Positions 27,565 through 36,574 of a DNA stretch of 48,149 nt are shown here, in pieces. The translations under genes were made by a program, and so were the position numbers. Under the pieces are notes generated by a model, which saw only the letters and a program-made list of their open reading frames with translations, was not told the origin of the DNA and ran no database searches. The first letter of the stretch is position 1, and every line of letters begins with the position of its first letter. Source of the DNA: CAZMSD01 sp964568855 (GTDB lineage: Bacteria; CAIWAD01); NCBI GenBank assembly GCA_964568855.1, contig CAZMSD010000034.1:1-48149 (forward strand), written 5' to 3'.

Positions 27565-27791
27565 CGTGAGACCTCCTGGTGTAGCGGTCAGTTTATCTCG
27601 TCCTCGGAATTCCCCGTGGTACGCGTCAACACGATTCGTGGCGATCATAATACGCATCAGGCATTCTAGGTGTGACCGGGGACAAGAACAAGCGAGCAAT
27701 GAGGGCTCGACGACTACCATCCGCTTCAGCCTGAGCGAAACCGGACCGGCGCAACAGGCGGTTTACAGCCTGGCGGGTGAGTGTGTAACGC

Positions 27792-27820
27792 TTGCGGCCG
27801 CTTGGGCTACAACCTATACT
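27792..27820 (+). promoter_or_regulatory. Candidate promoter of the PNGase-like gene
   Basis: TTGCGG (27792-27797), a 17-base spacer, then TATACT (27815-27820). The start codon is 34 bases downstream at 27854. The -10 is good and the -35 is partial. Confidence 0.45.
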
Positions 27821-27853
27821 GGTTGAAAGGATGCACCCGGAGAAACCAATCTC

Positions 27854-30667
27854 ATGATTCTTCGTCCGAGCCCACGTACAACTGCGACGAACCTGCCGTC
27901 CGTTGCTTCTGCAACACGAAGACACCGCGGCCTGCAGGTCAGGGCATTCGCGCTGCTTGCGCTGCTATTTACCCTGAAGCTGATTCAGCCGCCGGCTCTG
28001 CACGCCGCCGCCGGTGATACGACCTTCGTTCAGACCTTCACCTTCGATTCCATCGAGATCCGCCGGGCGAAGTTCGAGTTTCCAGCCCTGGAGCGAAGCT
28101 GGTCGAAAATCCTGATGTACTACACGCTGAAGTGCGACGAAGCCACGCCGGGTGATCCATATCCCTGCGGCGAATGGGACGTAAACACCTACACGCGCGT
28201 CTACCGGCGAACCGGGCGAATGGACTCCACCCGCCGCACCCATCCATCCTTCATCGTGGAGGGTGCCTCACCCGACAGTTTCCGTTTCACACGCGAGTCG
28301 CGGTATCACTACTTCACGCGGTGGCGCGACGCTGAGTATTCGGCCGGCGAATATCGCGGAAATCCTTCAGACGACGGCGATTGCTACCTGCGCTTCGAGG
28401 GCACCGACTTCATTGAAGTGCCGCCGGAAGCTTGCGCTGCGCTGGATTCGAGTATCACCATTTCCTTCTGGTTGCGCGGAGACGACGAGCTCCAGCCGCA
28501 GAACGACAACCTGCTGGAAGCCTGCGAAAACGGGGCCCGGATCCTGAACATCCACCTGCCCTGGGGCACGGGCGCCGTGTACTGGGACGCCGGAGGGAGG
28601 CTTTCAGGCAACAACAACCGCCTGGCGAAGGGCGCGGCGCCGGGCGAGTACAAGGGTCGCTGGAATCACTGGGCTTTCACCAAGGACGCCCGCAGCGGAT
28701 GGATGCGGATCTATCTCAACGGCGAGCTGTGGCACGAGGCGGGCAACATGCACAAGCCGATGATCGACATCAATCAACTGACCATCGGTGCCAACTGCAA
28801 CGCGAATGGAGGGTGGTATGCCGGCTGCATCGACGAATTCCAGATCTGGAGTACTGCCTTGAGCGGGCCGTTGGTGGCGGCCTGGATGCATCGTCCTCCC
28901 GGGCCGGACCATCCGGAATACGACGACCTCCTGCTGTACTACAGTTTCAATGAAGTGGATCACGGACTTGTCCCGGACGGTTCGCCGAACGAGTATCACG
29001 GCCGCAGCTTCGGCCAGCCGCAGACGATGTCCTACGGCCTCCGCGGGGCTGCGGACCGGAAACCCGCTCCGGGCGCGGCTCTGGCGGTGGACAGCACGCA
29101 GGCTCCCCGCGTCTCCGTGCGGCTGTTCAAAGACGAGGAACAACCCGGGCGCCAGAGCGGGGTACTCGAGGTATGGCCGGCCGTGGACAAGTATTTCGAC
29201 GGCGCCGGCCGCCAGCTCGAGGAGCGGCCTCTGGAGGAGGCCGAGGTAATCCACCAGCGAGAGCACGCGTGGTACGGAGAAGCCTTCGAGGAGATCGAGC
29301 GCTTCGAACTGGCCCGGTTCATCACTCCCTACGGAAAGGGCCTGGATCTCGGAGAGGACGGATTCACCTGGATCGCGGAGGTCACCGAGTATGCACCATT
29401 GCTGGCGGGGTCGGTGGACCTGGAAGCCGGTAACGGCTTCGAGCTGCTGGATCTGCGCTTCGCCTTCATCGAGGGCCGGCCGCCGCGTGAGGTGCTGAGG
29501 TTGCGAAACCTGTGGGCCGGAGGTAACTACAGCTACGGCGAGCTGGCCGATGACGGTGACCTAGTGTCACAGGTTGTTCCCCTGGATGCGGATGCCTCCG
29601 GGCGGATGATTCGCTCGCGCATCTCAGGTCACGGCCACTGTGGACCGCGCAACTGCTGCGAATGGGACCGCAAGCAGCATCACCTGGAACTCAACGGCAT
29701 CCGGCGTTTCAGCTGGGAGGTCTGGAAGGACTGCGGCATGAATCCGCTGCATCCTCAGGGCGGGACCTGGCAGTTCGACCGGGCGGGATGGTGCCCGGGA
29801 ACCTTCGTGGAAACGGAGGATCACGAGATCACTCCCTTTACCCTGGGTGATACACTGCTGGCGGTGGATTACGCCGTGCAGCCCTACGATCCGCAGAGCG
29901 GCGAAAGGGACGGGCGGTTCTACATCGAGCACCAGCTGTTCGAATTCGGCCCCATCGAGCGGGAGTACGACGTCGAGCTGCAGGACATCCTGGCGCCCAG
30001 CACGCGCGACGAGCACCGGCGGCTCAATCCCGTTTCCGGGAGGCCCCTGATCCGCATTCGCAACCTGGGGAGCGGGACGGTTGAAAGCGTGAAGATCCGC
30101 TACGGCCTTACTGGAGCCGCGCCGAGTGTGTATTGCTGGGAAGGAAGACTGGCCTTCCGGGAGAGTGCGCTGGTGGAGCTTCCACGCCCGGACTGGAGCG
30201 GAATGGACGGTGACGCGCCCTTCGAAGCAGAGCTGCGCAGGCCCAACGGGCGACGCGACGAGAACCGGAGGAACAACCTGCTGCGATCCAGTGTGCCCGA
30301 GTCGGTCGTGCTGCCCGCCGAAGTCGTGATCCACGTGCGCAGCCCGGGTCTCGGCCGGGCCGCGGAGAACCGCTGGCTGGTGCTCGATGCCGCCGGCGAG
30401 GTCTTCGCCGAGCGTAATGAGTTCGAGGACTTCGCCCTTTCCCGTGACACGCTTCGGCTGGCGCCGGGACCCTGGGAGTTCTTCTTCCTCGACAACGCCG
30501 AGGACGGCATGATCCGCCACTGGTGGCTGCGTGGATACGCGCCGGACCTGATCGGCGAAAACGGCGAGCTCATGATTCTCAACCTGGAAGGCGACACTCT
30601 GGCGAATCTGGGCTACGATTTCGCCGAGCAGACCGCACTGCGCTTTTTCGTGGGTGAGCCCCGTTGA
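27854..30667 (+). CDS. Exported PNGase F-like peptide:N-glycosidase with LamG-type insertion
   Basis: 937 aa with an uncleaved-looking basic leader, then FALLALLFTLKLIQPPALHAA as export signal. Residues ~55-170 match the PNGase F N-terminal domain, including PCGEWDVNTYTRVY, whose Asp109 corresponds to the family's catalytic Asp. Residues ~173-395 are a LamG/concanavalin-like domain (DSSITISFWLRGDDE, GRWNHWAFTKD, IDEFQIWSTALSG) inserted into the enzyme. The PNGase fold then resumes: FITPYGKGLDLGEDGFTW, VDLEAGNGFELLDLRFAF, GHGHCGPRNCCEWD (Glu603), KDCGMNPLHPQGGTWQF and RAGWCPG. The last ~280 residues are beta-rich and unassigned, without a sorting tail. Expected reaction: hydrolysis of the Asn-linked GlcNAc amide bond of glycoproteins. 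Substrate range unknown. Confidence 0.85.
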   Translation: MILRPSPRTTATNLPSVASATRRHRGLQVRAFALLALLFTLKLIQPPALHAAAGDTTFVQTFTFDSIEIRRAKFEFPALERSWSKILMYYTLKCDEATPGDPYPCGEWDVNTYTRVYRRTGRMDSTRRTHPSFIVEGASPDSFRFTRESRYHYFTRWRDAEYSAGEYRGNPSDDGDCYLRFEGTDFIEVPPEACAALDSSITISFWLRGDDELQPQNDNLLEACENGARILNIHLPWGTGAVYWDAGGRLSGNNNRLAKGAAPGEYKGRWNHWAFTKDARSGWMRIYLNGELWHEAGNMHKPMIDINQLTIGANCNANGGWYAGCIDEFQIWSTALSGPLVAAWMHRPPGPDHPEYDDLLLYYSFNEVDHGLVPDGSPNEYHGRSFGQPQTMSYGLRGAADRKPAPGAALAVDSTQAPRVSVRLFKDEEQPGRQSGVLEVWPAVDKYFDGAGRQLEERPLEEAEVIHQREHAWYGEAFEEIERFELARFITPYGKGLDLGEDGFTWIAEVTEYAPLLAGSVDLEAGNGFELLDLRFAFIEGRPPREVLRLRNLWAGGNYSYGELADDGDLVSQVVPLDADASGRMIRSRISGHGHCGPRNCCEWDRKQHHLELNGIRRFSWEVWKDCGMNPLHPQGGTWQFDRAGWCPGTFVETEDHEITPFTLGDTLLAVDYAVQPYDPQSGERDGRFYIEHQLFEFGPIEREYDVELQDILAPSTRDEHRRLNPVSGRPLIRIRNLGSGTVESVKIRYGLTGAAPSVYCWEGRLAFRESALVELPRPDWSGMDGDAPFEAELRRPNGRRDENRRNNLLRSSVPESVVLPAEVVIHVRSPGLGRAAENRWLVLDAAGEVFAERNEFEDFALSRDTLRLAPGPWEFFFLDNAEDGMIRHWWLRGYAPDLIGENGELMILNLEGDTLANLGYDFAEQTALRFFVGEPR

Positions 30668-30689
30668 CCGGCGGACCGGCCTGGGCGGC

Positions 30690-30974
30690 TTAACGGACCA
30701 GGAAACCCTCGCTCAGGGGATTTTCCGGGTCCAGGAACCACTCGCAACGGCCGGCGATGTGCGCCTCCCCGCGGAATTGACGCATCCGGACGCCGGGTTC
30801 CAGCGGCGGCGCGCAGAAGATCGTGCCGTAGAGGAAGCTCATCTCATCTTCGCGTGGATGCGTCACGGGAACCGCTTCTATCACCACCCGCTTGAATCGC
30901 ATCCCCGCTTCCGTTTGTAGCACGCGGACGGCTGTCGGAGTGAGGGGCACCAGCCGCGCTGCAAGAAATACCAT
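30690..30974 (-). pseudogene. Shrunken proline-racemase-family protein (hydroxyproline dehydratase/epimerase-like)
   Basis: 94 aa. The ATG lies three bases after the hypD TAG (TAG-ATC-ATG), so it is translationally coupled. Residues ~28-57 (VIEAVPVTHPREDEMSFLYGTIF) match the middle of trans-L-3-hydroxyproline dehydratase/proline racemase proteins (HPxExELxFLYGTI). Residues ~65-94 (RGEAHIAGRCEWFLDPENPLSEGFLVR in part) match their extreme C-terminus. The ~75-residue segment between, which holds the active-site Cys/Thr motif (DRSPxGSG), is absent, and so is the N-terminal half. Catalysis is therefore unlikely. The frame is intact and tightly packed in the operon, so it may be a domesticated remnant rather than debris. 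Family lengths are usually ~310-350 aa. Confidence 0.55.
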
Positions 30975-30977
30975 GAT

Positions 30978-33341
30978 CTAGCCGAAATCCTGTTCGGTCC
31001 GCCGGATGATCTCGTCCTGCAGCTCACGGCTCAGCTCGTTGAAATAGTCGCTGTAGCCGGCCACCCTGACGATCAAGTCGCGGTGGTTTTCGGGTTCCCG
31101 CTGGGCGCGGCGCAAGGTCTCGGCGTCCACCACGTTGAACTGGATGTGGTGACCGTCCATCCTGAAATAGGTCCGCACGAGCTGTCCCAGCTTGCGCAGA
31201 GCGCCGGCCGAATTCAGCACCTGAGGCGTGAATTTCTGGTTGAGCAGGGTTCCGCCCGTGCGAACCTGGTCCAGCTTGGCCGTGGAACAGATCACTGCTG
31301 TGGGCCCGCACCGGTCGCGGCCCTGCACGGGCGAAATGCCCTCCGAGAGCGGCTCTGCGACTCGGCGGCCGTCGGGCAGGGCGCCGATCTTGGAGCCGAA
31401 GTAGATGTGACAGGTGGTGGGCAGCAGGTTGATCCGGTGGCATCCGCCGCGCGTGTTCGGCCGGCCGTCGATAGCCGAGTGATACAGCTCGAAGACGCGG
31501 CGGGCCAGCTCGTCCGCGTAGTCATCGTCGTTGCCGTACTTGGGAGTCGCCTCCACGAGTTCGGTGCGGAATTCTTCGTGGTTCGCGAAGTCGTCCCGCA
31601 GGATCTCCACGAATTCCGCCAGCCCCAGGGTCTCCCGGTCGTAGACGTGATACTTCAGCGCGGCCAGGGAGTCGGTAATGCTGCCCAGTCCTACGCCCTG
31701 GATGTAGCTCGTGTTGTAACGGGCGCCGCCGTCGTGGTAGTCCCGTCCCCTGGCCAGGCAGTCGTCGATCAGCAGGGAGAGGAAGGGCGCGGGCAGTTCG
31801 CCGGCCCACAGGCCTTCGATCGTGTTGTTGCCGCGGATCTTGATATCGGCGAAGTGCTGGAGCTGTGTCGCATAGGCAGTGAGCAGCTCTTCGAAGGTGC
31901 CGAGTTCCGCGGCGGCGCCGGTTCGGGAGCCGATACGCCGTCCGGTCAGCGGATCGACGCCGTCGTGCAGGGCCAGCTCCAGCAGCTTGGGCAGATTGAA
32001 GTAGCCCGTGAGGAAGTAGGCTTCGCGGCCGAAAGCCCCGGCCTCCACGCAGCCGCTGGCGCCCCCGCGCCTGGCATCCTCGAGGGTCTTGCCCTGGCAG
32101 AGCAGTTCCTGGACGATGGCGTCGGCGTTGAAAATGGAGGGCTGGCCGAATCCGGTGCGGACGATCTCCAGCGCGTGTTGGAGGAAAGGATCCGTGTTAC
32201 GCCGGCTGAGCTGGATCATCGAGCTGGGCTGGAGGATGCGCAGCTCCTCGATCACTTCCAGCAGCAGGAAACTCAGGACGTTGACCGCGTCCCCGCCGTC
32301 CTCCTTCACGCCGCCCAGGTTGATCAGCGCGAAATCCGTGTGAGTGCCGCTTTCCTGGGCCGTGACACCCACCTTGGGCGGAGCGGGCTGGTTGTTGAAC
32401 TTGATCCAGAAGGCCTGCAGAAGCTCCCGGGCGGATTCCCGCGTGAGTTCGCCCCGTTCGAGGTCCCGTTCGTAGAAAGGCAGCAGGTGCTGGTCCAGGC
32501 GCCCCGGACTGAAGGCGTCCCAGGGATTCAACTCGGTGATCACGCCCAGGTGTACGAACCAGTAGTACTGCAGCGCCTCCCGGAAACTTTCCGGCGCCGC
32601 GGCCGGCACCTTGCGGCAGACAGCGGCCATCTGCAGCAATTCGCTTCTGCGCCGATCGTCCCCTTCCCCTATCGCCAACTCGTCCAGATACCGGGCGTTG
32701 CGCTCGGCGTAGTGAACCAGGGCCTCAGCGGCGATCTCCATGGCGCGCAGTTCTTGTCGCCGCGGCGTCGCCTGCAGGCTCTCGTCCGCGCCCAACTCGG
32801 CCCGGCGCTGTCGCGTTTCGTCGATCAGCTCGCGGAAACCGCGGCGGTAGATCTTTTCGCCCAGAACCGTGTGACCCGGTGAGCGCTGTTCCATGAATTC
32901 GGTGAATACCCCGGCTGAATAAGCCTCGAGCCATTCCGGCTCCATCCGCTCGAAAAGTCGCTCGCGGAGGGATTTGCCCTTCCAGAAGGGGATGATCTCG
33001 CGCCGGTAGATCTCGCGAACCGAGTCGTCCACTTTGTAACACACCTTCTCGCGCGAATCCAGCTGGTCCAGGTCTTCCAGGCTGTGCAGGCAGATTTCCG
33101 GGTAGGTGGGCACGGCCATGGGCGATGGCCCGCGCTCTCCCACGATCAGCTCGCCCTCCCCGACCCACAGGGCCTTGTGCTCCATCAGGTGCCGGAAAGC
33201 CAGAGCACGGCGGACGGGCGCGGAAACTTCGCCCGCGGCATCCATTCCATGAAAAGCCGTGATCAGGGCCGCGCGCTCCGCGGACAGGGTGGGAACGGCG
33301 CGTAGGCTGGCCTCCCGCAGGCGGGCGATACGATCGGTCAT
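30978..33341 (-). CDS. hypD: Glycyl radical enzyme, trans-4-hydroxy-L-proline dehydratase
   Basis: 787 aa, the full family length. It dehydrates trans-4-hydroxy-L-proline to pyrroline-5-carboxylate by radical chemistry, anaerobically. The active site reads GGASGCVEAGAFGREAYFLTG, with Cys431 and Glu433. The glycyl radical loop is IVRVAGYSDYF, with Gly762. From memory the characterised Clostridioides HypD has Cys434, Glu436 and Gly765, the same spacing shifted by three. Other HypD-like blocks are IKIRGNNTIEGL, GGARYNTSYIQGVGLGSITDSL and GKIYRRGF-type N-terminal helices. GGAG lies eight bases before the ATG; the activase stop is three bases upstream. TAG stop. The partner P5C reductase (proC) is not in the window. 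Confidence 0.88.
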   Translation of the reverse strand: MTDRIARLREASLRAVPTLSAERAALITAFHGMDAAGEVSAPVRRALAFRHLMEHKALWVGEGELIVGERGPSPMAVPTYPEICLHSLEDLDQLDSREKVCYKVDDSVREIYRREIIPFWKGKSLRERLFERMEPEWLEAYSAGVFTEFMEQRSPGHTVLGEKIYRRGFRELIDETRQRRAELGADESLQATPRRQELRAMEIAAEALVHYAERNARYLDELAIGEGDDRRRSELLQMAAVCRKVPAAAPESFREALQYYWFVHLGVITELNPWDAFSPGRLDQHLLPFYERDLERGELTRESARELLQAFWIKFNNQPAPPKVGVTAQESGTHTDFALINLGGVKEDGGDAVNVLSFLLLEVIEELRILQPSSMIQLSRRNTDPFLQHALEIVRTGFGQPSIFNADAIVQELLCQGKTLEDARRGGASGCVEAGAFGREAYFLTGYFNLPKLLELALHDGVDPLTGRRIGSRTGAAAELGTFEELLTAYATQLQHFADIKIRGNNTIEGLWAGELPAPFLSLLIDDCLARGRDYHDGGARYNTSYIQGVGLGSITDSLAALKYHVYDRETLGLAEFVEILRDDFANHEEFRTELVEATPKYGNDDDYADELARRVFELYHSAIDGRPNTRGGCHRINLLPTTCHIYFGSKIGALPDGRRVAEPLSEGISPVQGRDRCGPTAVICSTAKLDQVRTGGTLLNQKFTPQVLNSAGALRKLGQLVRTYFRMDGHHIQFNVVDAETLRRAQREPENHRDLIVRVAGYSDYFNELSRELQDEIIRRTEQDFG

Positions 33342-33344
33342 GGC

Positions 33345-34160
33345 TCAGGCTCCGATTTCCACACTCAACCCGCCGGCCTCCAGCAGCTTCCTTGCGCGTT
33401 CCAGGTCTTCCGGTCCGGGTTCGGGCAGCAAGAGCGCGTAGTCGGTGATCCCCAGGCTGCGGACCTTGTGGTGACCCAGCCGGTGGTAGGGCAGGATGCT
33501 CAGCCGGCGGATCCGCCGCAGCCCGGAAAGCGCCTCGGACAGGCGTTTCAGGTGCCCAACATCGTCGTTGAGACCCGGCAGCAGCGGGAACCGCAATATG
33601 GTTGGCGCGGCCGAGCGGTCCAAGCACCTCAGGTTCTCCAGGATCCAGCGGTTGGAGACGCCGGTGTGCTCCAGGTGGGGAGCCTCGTCCACGTGTTTCA
33701 AGTCGTACAGAAACAGGTCGAAGCGCTCCACCAGGGGGACGAAGCGCTCGGGCTCCAGGTATCCCGCAGTATCCAGGGTCGTGTGGATGGACTTCCGCCG
33801 GCACTGGCCCGCCAGCTCGAGCAGGAAATCGAGCTGCAGCAGCGGCTCACCGCCGGAAAAGGTGACGCCGCCGCCCGATTCCTCGTAGAACAGGCGGTCC
33901 CGCTCGATCTCAGCCAGCACGTCCCCCACGCGCACCCGGCGAGTCCGCGGAGCGGGCGGTGTTTCTGCCCTACCGGCGGTCGGAGGATCACCGTGAGAGG
34001 GCTCCGCCGGCCTGCACTCGTCTGGAATCGCCCGGCCTTCCGGATTGTGACACCAGAAGCAGCTCAGGGGGCAGCCCTGGAAGAAGACCGTGGTGCGGAT
34101 ACCCGTGCCGTCGTGCAGGGCGAATCGCGCGATATCGAAGATACAGCCGTGAAGATCCAT
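33345..34160 (-). CDS. Glycyl radical enzyme activase (radical SAM) lacking the ferredoxin domain
   Basis: 271 aa from ATG 34160. A TTG at 34208, overlapping the previous stop as TTGA, would add 16 residues and is also plausible. It generates the glycyl radical on HypD using SAM. The cluster motif is GCPLSCFWCHNPEG (Cys30, 34, 37). The SAM-binding GGG motif is GGGVTFSGGEPLLQ; the barrel continues with DTAGYLE, DLKHVDE and RFPLLPGLND. Most activases outside the PFL type carry an eight-Cys ferredoxin-like insert after the motif. Here that place is a Pro-rich ~35-residue linker (residues ~50-80) with a single Cys. HypD follows three bases downstream, so the pairing is clear. Confidence 0.88.
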   Translation of the reverse strand: MDLHGCIFDIARFALHDGTGIRTTVFFQGCPLSCFWCHNPEGRAIPDECRPAEPSHGDPPTAGRAETPPAPRTRRVRVGDVLAEIERDRLFYEESGGGVTFSGGEPLLQLDFLLELAGQCRRKSIHTTLDTAGYLEPERFVPLVERFDLFLYDLKHVDEAPHLEHTGVSNRWILENLRCLDRSAAPTILRFPLLPGLNDDVGHLKRLSEALSGLRRIRRLSILPYHRLGHHKVRSLGITDYALLLPEPGPEDLERARKLLEAGGLSVEIGA

Positions 34161-34204
34161 CGCGCCTATTTTGCGAATTACGGCTGGACCTTCAAGACTT
34201 TCCT

Positions 34205-35557
34205 TCAACCCGACTTCTCGTTGCGATCCTGGTAACCGCTGTCGTAGAGGCCCGTGACCGCGGTGACTCTTCCGCCGGCGTCCCGGTCGAACTTCAGGCG
34301 GAAGCGGTCCAGTCCATCGAGCAGAAAAGTGTCGTCCCCCATGGGCCGCAGGCGGTATCGCGGGCGATCCTCGCGCTGGTAGTACAGTTCGCCGCCGTCC
34401 AGGATCACACGGCGCGGCCCGAAGCTGCCGGCGTACTCCTTCAGTTGCTTCCCGGTCAGGACCACCGGATTCAGGCGGGCTTCCAGTCCCCGGCGGGCCC
34501 AGGTCAGCTCGAAGCGCCGATCCTCATCCTCCACGGACCGTTCCAGGGATTTCAATGCCTCCACCTGGGCGACGGCCAGGGCGTCGTCCGGTGATACATG
34601 GATCTGCGGCTTGACGCCGGTGCCCTCCCAGTTGGTACCGGTGATCGGGTTGACGGCCCGGCCGAAGGGAACGGACAGGCCCACCACGTAGTCGCCGAAG
34701 TCGAAATCGAGGAAGTCCGTCGGGTGCGCGCCACCGCCCGTGGTCTCGCCGATGATGGTGGCGCGTTCCAGGTTCTTCAGGTTGTAGGTGAATTCCTCGG
34801 CGCCCGAGAAGGTGCTGCCGCTGGTGAGCACGTAAACGGGAAGCTCCGTCATCTTGACGCCTTCCACATGGGCCTGGGTCCAGAACTGCTTGGTCTCGTC
34901 GCTTCTCCTGATATAAAAACTGTTCAGGTGAGTGGGCTCTTCGAGCAGGTAGCTGGTGAGTAACTGGATCATGGACGGACTGCCGCCGCCGTTTTCGCGC
35001 AGGTCGAAAATCAGCGCGTCGCTGTGAGCAAGGAAGTTCATAGCCGCCACGGCCGTGGCGCCGCCAAGCTCGGCTCCCACGAAACTGTCCAGCTTTAGAT
35101 AACCGATGTTGCCGGGCAGGCGCTCCAGTTTCTTGAACCCGAAGTTCTCGGAACGCAGTCTGGCGAGCAGCCGCTCGCGTTCCTGGTCGTTCGCTGGTTC
35201 CGCGAAGGGCCGGAAGAGGTCCGGCGGTTCCACGCGGACTCCCAGGTGGCCGTCGGGGTAGACGGACTGCATGTCGTCGTGCAGCCGCTCGCAGAAGGCG
35301 ACCGGGGATTCATCGCGATCGTAGTCGCCGGCGGCCAGACGTTCCTGCATCAGCTCCACCATGACCCGCGCCGCGTCCGGGAAGACGTAGATCTCCGTCA
35401 GGGCTTGTGATACGCTGTCGATGATCGCCGCGCGCGTTTGCGCGTTCATGGCGGGTAGATCGGGAGCGGCCTGGGGGAAGGCCGGAGCGCCCAGGCCGAG
35501 ACACGCCAGGCTGAACACCAGGATGCGCGACCCGGCATGGAAGATCGTTATGCACAT
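34205..35557 (-). CDS. Exported S41 family peptidase (IRBP/tail-protease type)
   Basis: 450 aa. GAGG six bases before the ATG. Signal peptide ILVFSLACLGLGAPAFPQA. An N-terminal helical domain (ALTEIYVFPDAARVMVELM, FCERLHDDMQSVYPDGHLGV) is typical of IRBP-like S41 members, which lack a PDZ. The core follows: GNIGYLKLDSFV, ALIFDLRENGGGSPSMIQLL, the serine block TSGSTFSGAEEF (Ser251 likely nucleophile) and GETTGGGAHP. A C-terminal ~90-residue domain (GKQLKEYAGSFGPRRVIL) resembles DUF3471-type tails. It lies between the MarR-GNAT gene (3 bases) and the activase (overlap or 44 bases), so it belongs to the operon. It may release peptides that feed hydroxyproline use (inference). Confidence 0.87.
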   Translation of the reverse strand: MCITIFHAGSRILVFSLACLGLGAPAFPQAAPDLPAMNAQTRAAIIDSVSQALTEIYVFPDAARVMVELMQERLAAGDYDRDESPVAFCERLHDDMQSVYPDGHLGVRVEPPDLFRPFAEPANDQERERLLARLRSENFGFKKLERLPGNIGYLKLDSFVGAELGGATAVAAMNFLAHSDALIFDLRENGGGSPSMIQLLTSYLLEEPTHLNSFYIRRSDETKQFWTQAHVEGVKMTELPVYVLTSGSTFSGAEEFTYNLKNLERATIIGETTGGGAHPTDFLDFDFGDYVVGLSVPFGRAVNPITGTNWEGTGVKPQIHVSPDDALAVAQVEALKSLERSVEDEDRRFELTWARRGLEARLNPVVLTGKQLKEYAGSFGPRRVILDGGELYYQREDRPRYRLRPMGDDTFLLDGLDRFRLKFDRDAGGRVTAVTGLYDSGYQDRNEKSG

Positions 35558-35560
35558 GTG

Positions 35561-36544
35561 TCACCTCGTTGAGGATTGTTGGATCTTCGATTGCAGCCGG
35601 CGGCGCATCACGATGGTGCAGCGCTCGTAACGCCTTCCCGGCAGCGGGTCGCGATCGACCCGGCGAAAGCCCGTCCGCCGGTAGAGGCGCAGGGCCTCTT
35701 TCAGGCGCGGGCTGGTCTTCAGGTACAGCCAGCAGCCGTCGCCGGCAGTCGCTCGTTCAAGGGCCGCCAGGACAAGTGCCCGGCCGATTCCGCGGCCGCG
35801 CAACTCAGCTTCCACGGCCATTTTCGTCAATTCCCAGATACCGTCGTCGTGGCGCAGCAGGGCGCAGGTGCCGGCGACCCGGTCTTCCAGCAGGGCGAAG
35901 AGGACGCCGCCGCCCTGTTTGATGATCCGGCGGTTGGGATCTTCCAGCAGAATCCGGTCCTCCTCTTCTACCACGAAGAACTCGCGCAGCCAGGCTTCGT
36001 TCAGCGACTTGAAGTATTTCTTGTAAGCCGGCCGGTAGTCGACTATTCTCAGATCGCGGAACGGAGGAAGCGCCAGCCTGCCGCGGACGCGGTCCAGCAT
36101 GGAGCGTTTCTCGAGGGCCGCCTCGACCGCTGCCAGGTCCTGCAGCAGCCTGATTCCGTGCTGCTCGAGCAGCTCGGCGTTGGCGGCGCGGATCTCTTCC
36201 CAGACCGGTTCGAGCCGCCTGTACAGGCGCACGCCGCGCGGGCTGAGACTGAGCAGTCGCCGCCTGTCGTCCCGCCGATCACGTTCGCGGACCAGCAGGC
36301 CCTCGTGGAGGAGCTGCCGGGCCACCTGGTTGACCGCCGTGTGCGTCTGGCTGGTGGCTTCGGCCACTTCCGTGACGGACACGGAGGACCGGCGACCCAG
36401 GACCGCGAAGACGGAAAACCAGCGAGCCTGGAAGGGCAGCCCCAGTTCCCGGTAGACCGTGGATACGTCCTTCATCAGCTTCTCGCTGAGCCGCCTCAAC
36501 CGCGTGGCGAGGGCCAGTTCGCCCAGTTCCCTGATCAGGTCCAT
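35561..36544 (-). CDS. MarR-GNAT fusion regulator/acetyltransferase
   Basis: 327 aa. AGAGGAG lies before the ATG. Residues 1-150 are a MarR winged helix (LGLPFQARWFSVFAVL, VTEVAEATSQTHTAVNQVARQLL, ERDRRDDRRRLLSLSPRG). Residues ~165-320 are a GNAT acetyltransferase (YKKYFKSLNEAWLREFF, WELTKMAVEAELRGRGIG with the acetyl-CoA loop RGRGIG, LYRRTGFRRVD). Such fusions are known and their ligands are mostly unknown. As first gene of the hydroxyproline operon, it probably controls it. An inverted repeat, TGAAA-4-TTTCA, lies 31 bases upstream. Confidence 0.9.
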   Translation of the reverse strand: MDLIRELGELALATRLRRLSEKLMKDVSTVYRELGLPFQARWFSVFAVLGRRSSVSVTEVAEATSQTHTAVNQVARQLLHEGLLVRERDRRDDRRRLLSLSPRGVRLYRRLEPVWEEIRAANAELLEQHGIRLLQDLAAVEAALEKRSMLDRVRGRLALPPFRDLRIVDYRPAYKKYFKSLNEAWLREFFVVEEEDRILLEDPNRRIIKQGGGVLFALLEDRVAGTCALLRHDDGIWELTKMAVEAELRGRGIGRALVLAALERATAGDGCWLYLKTSPRLKEALRLYRRTGFRRVDRDPLPGRRYERCTIVMRRRLQSKIQQSSTR

Positions 36545-36574
36545 GCGCGCTCCTCTTGAAAGTACCAGAAATTA

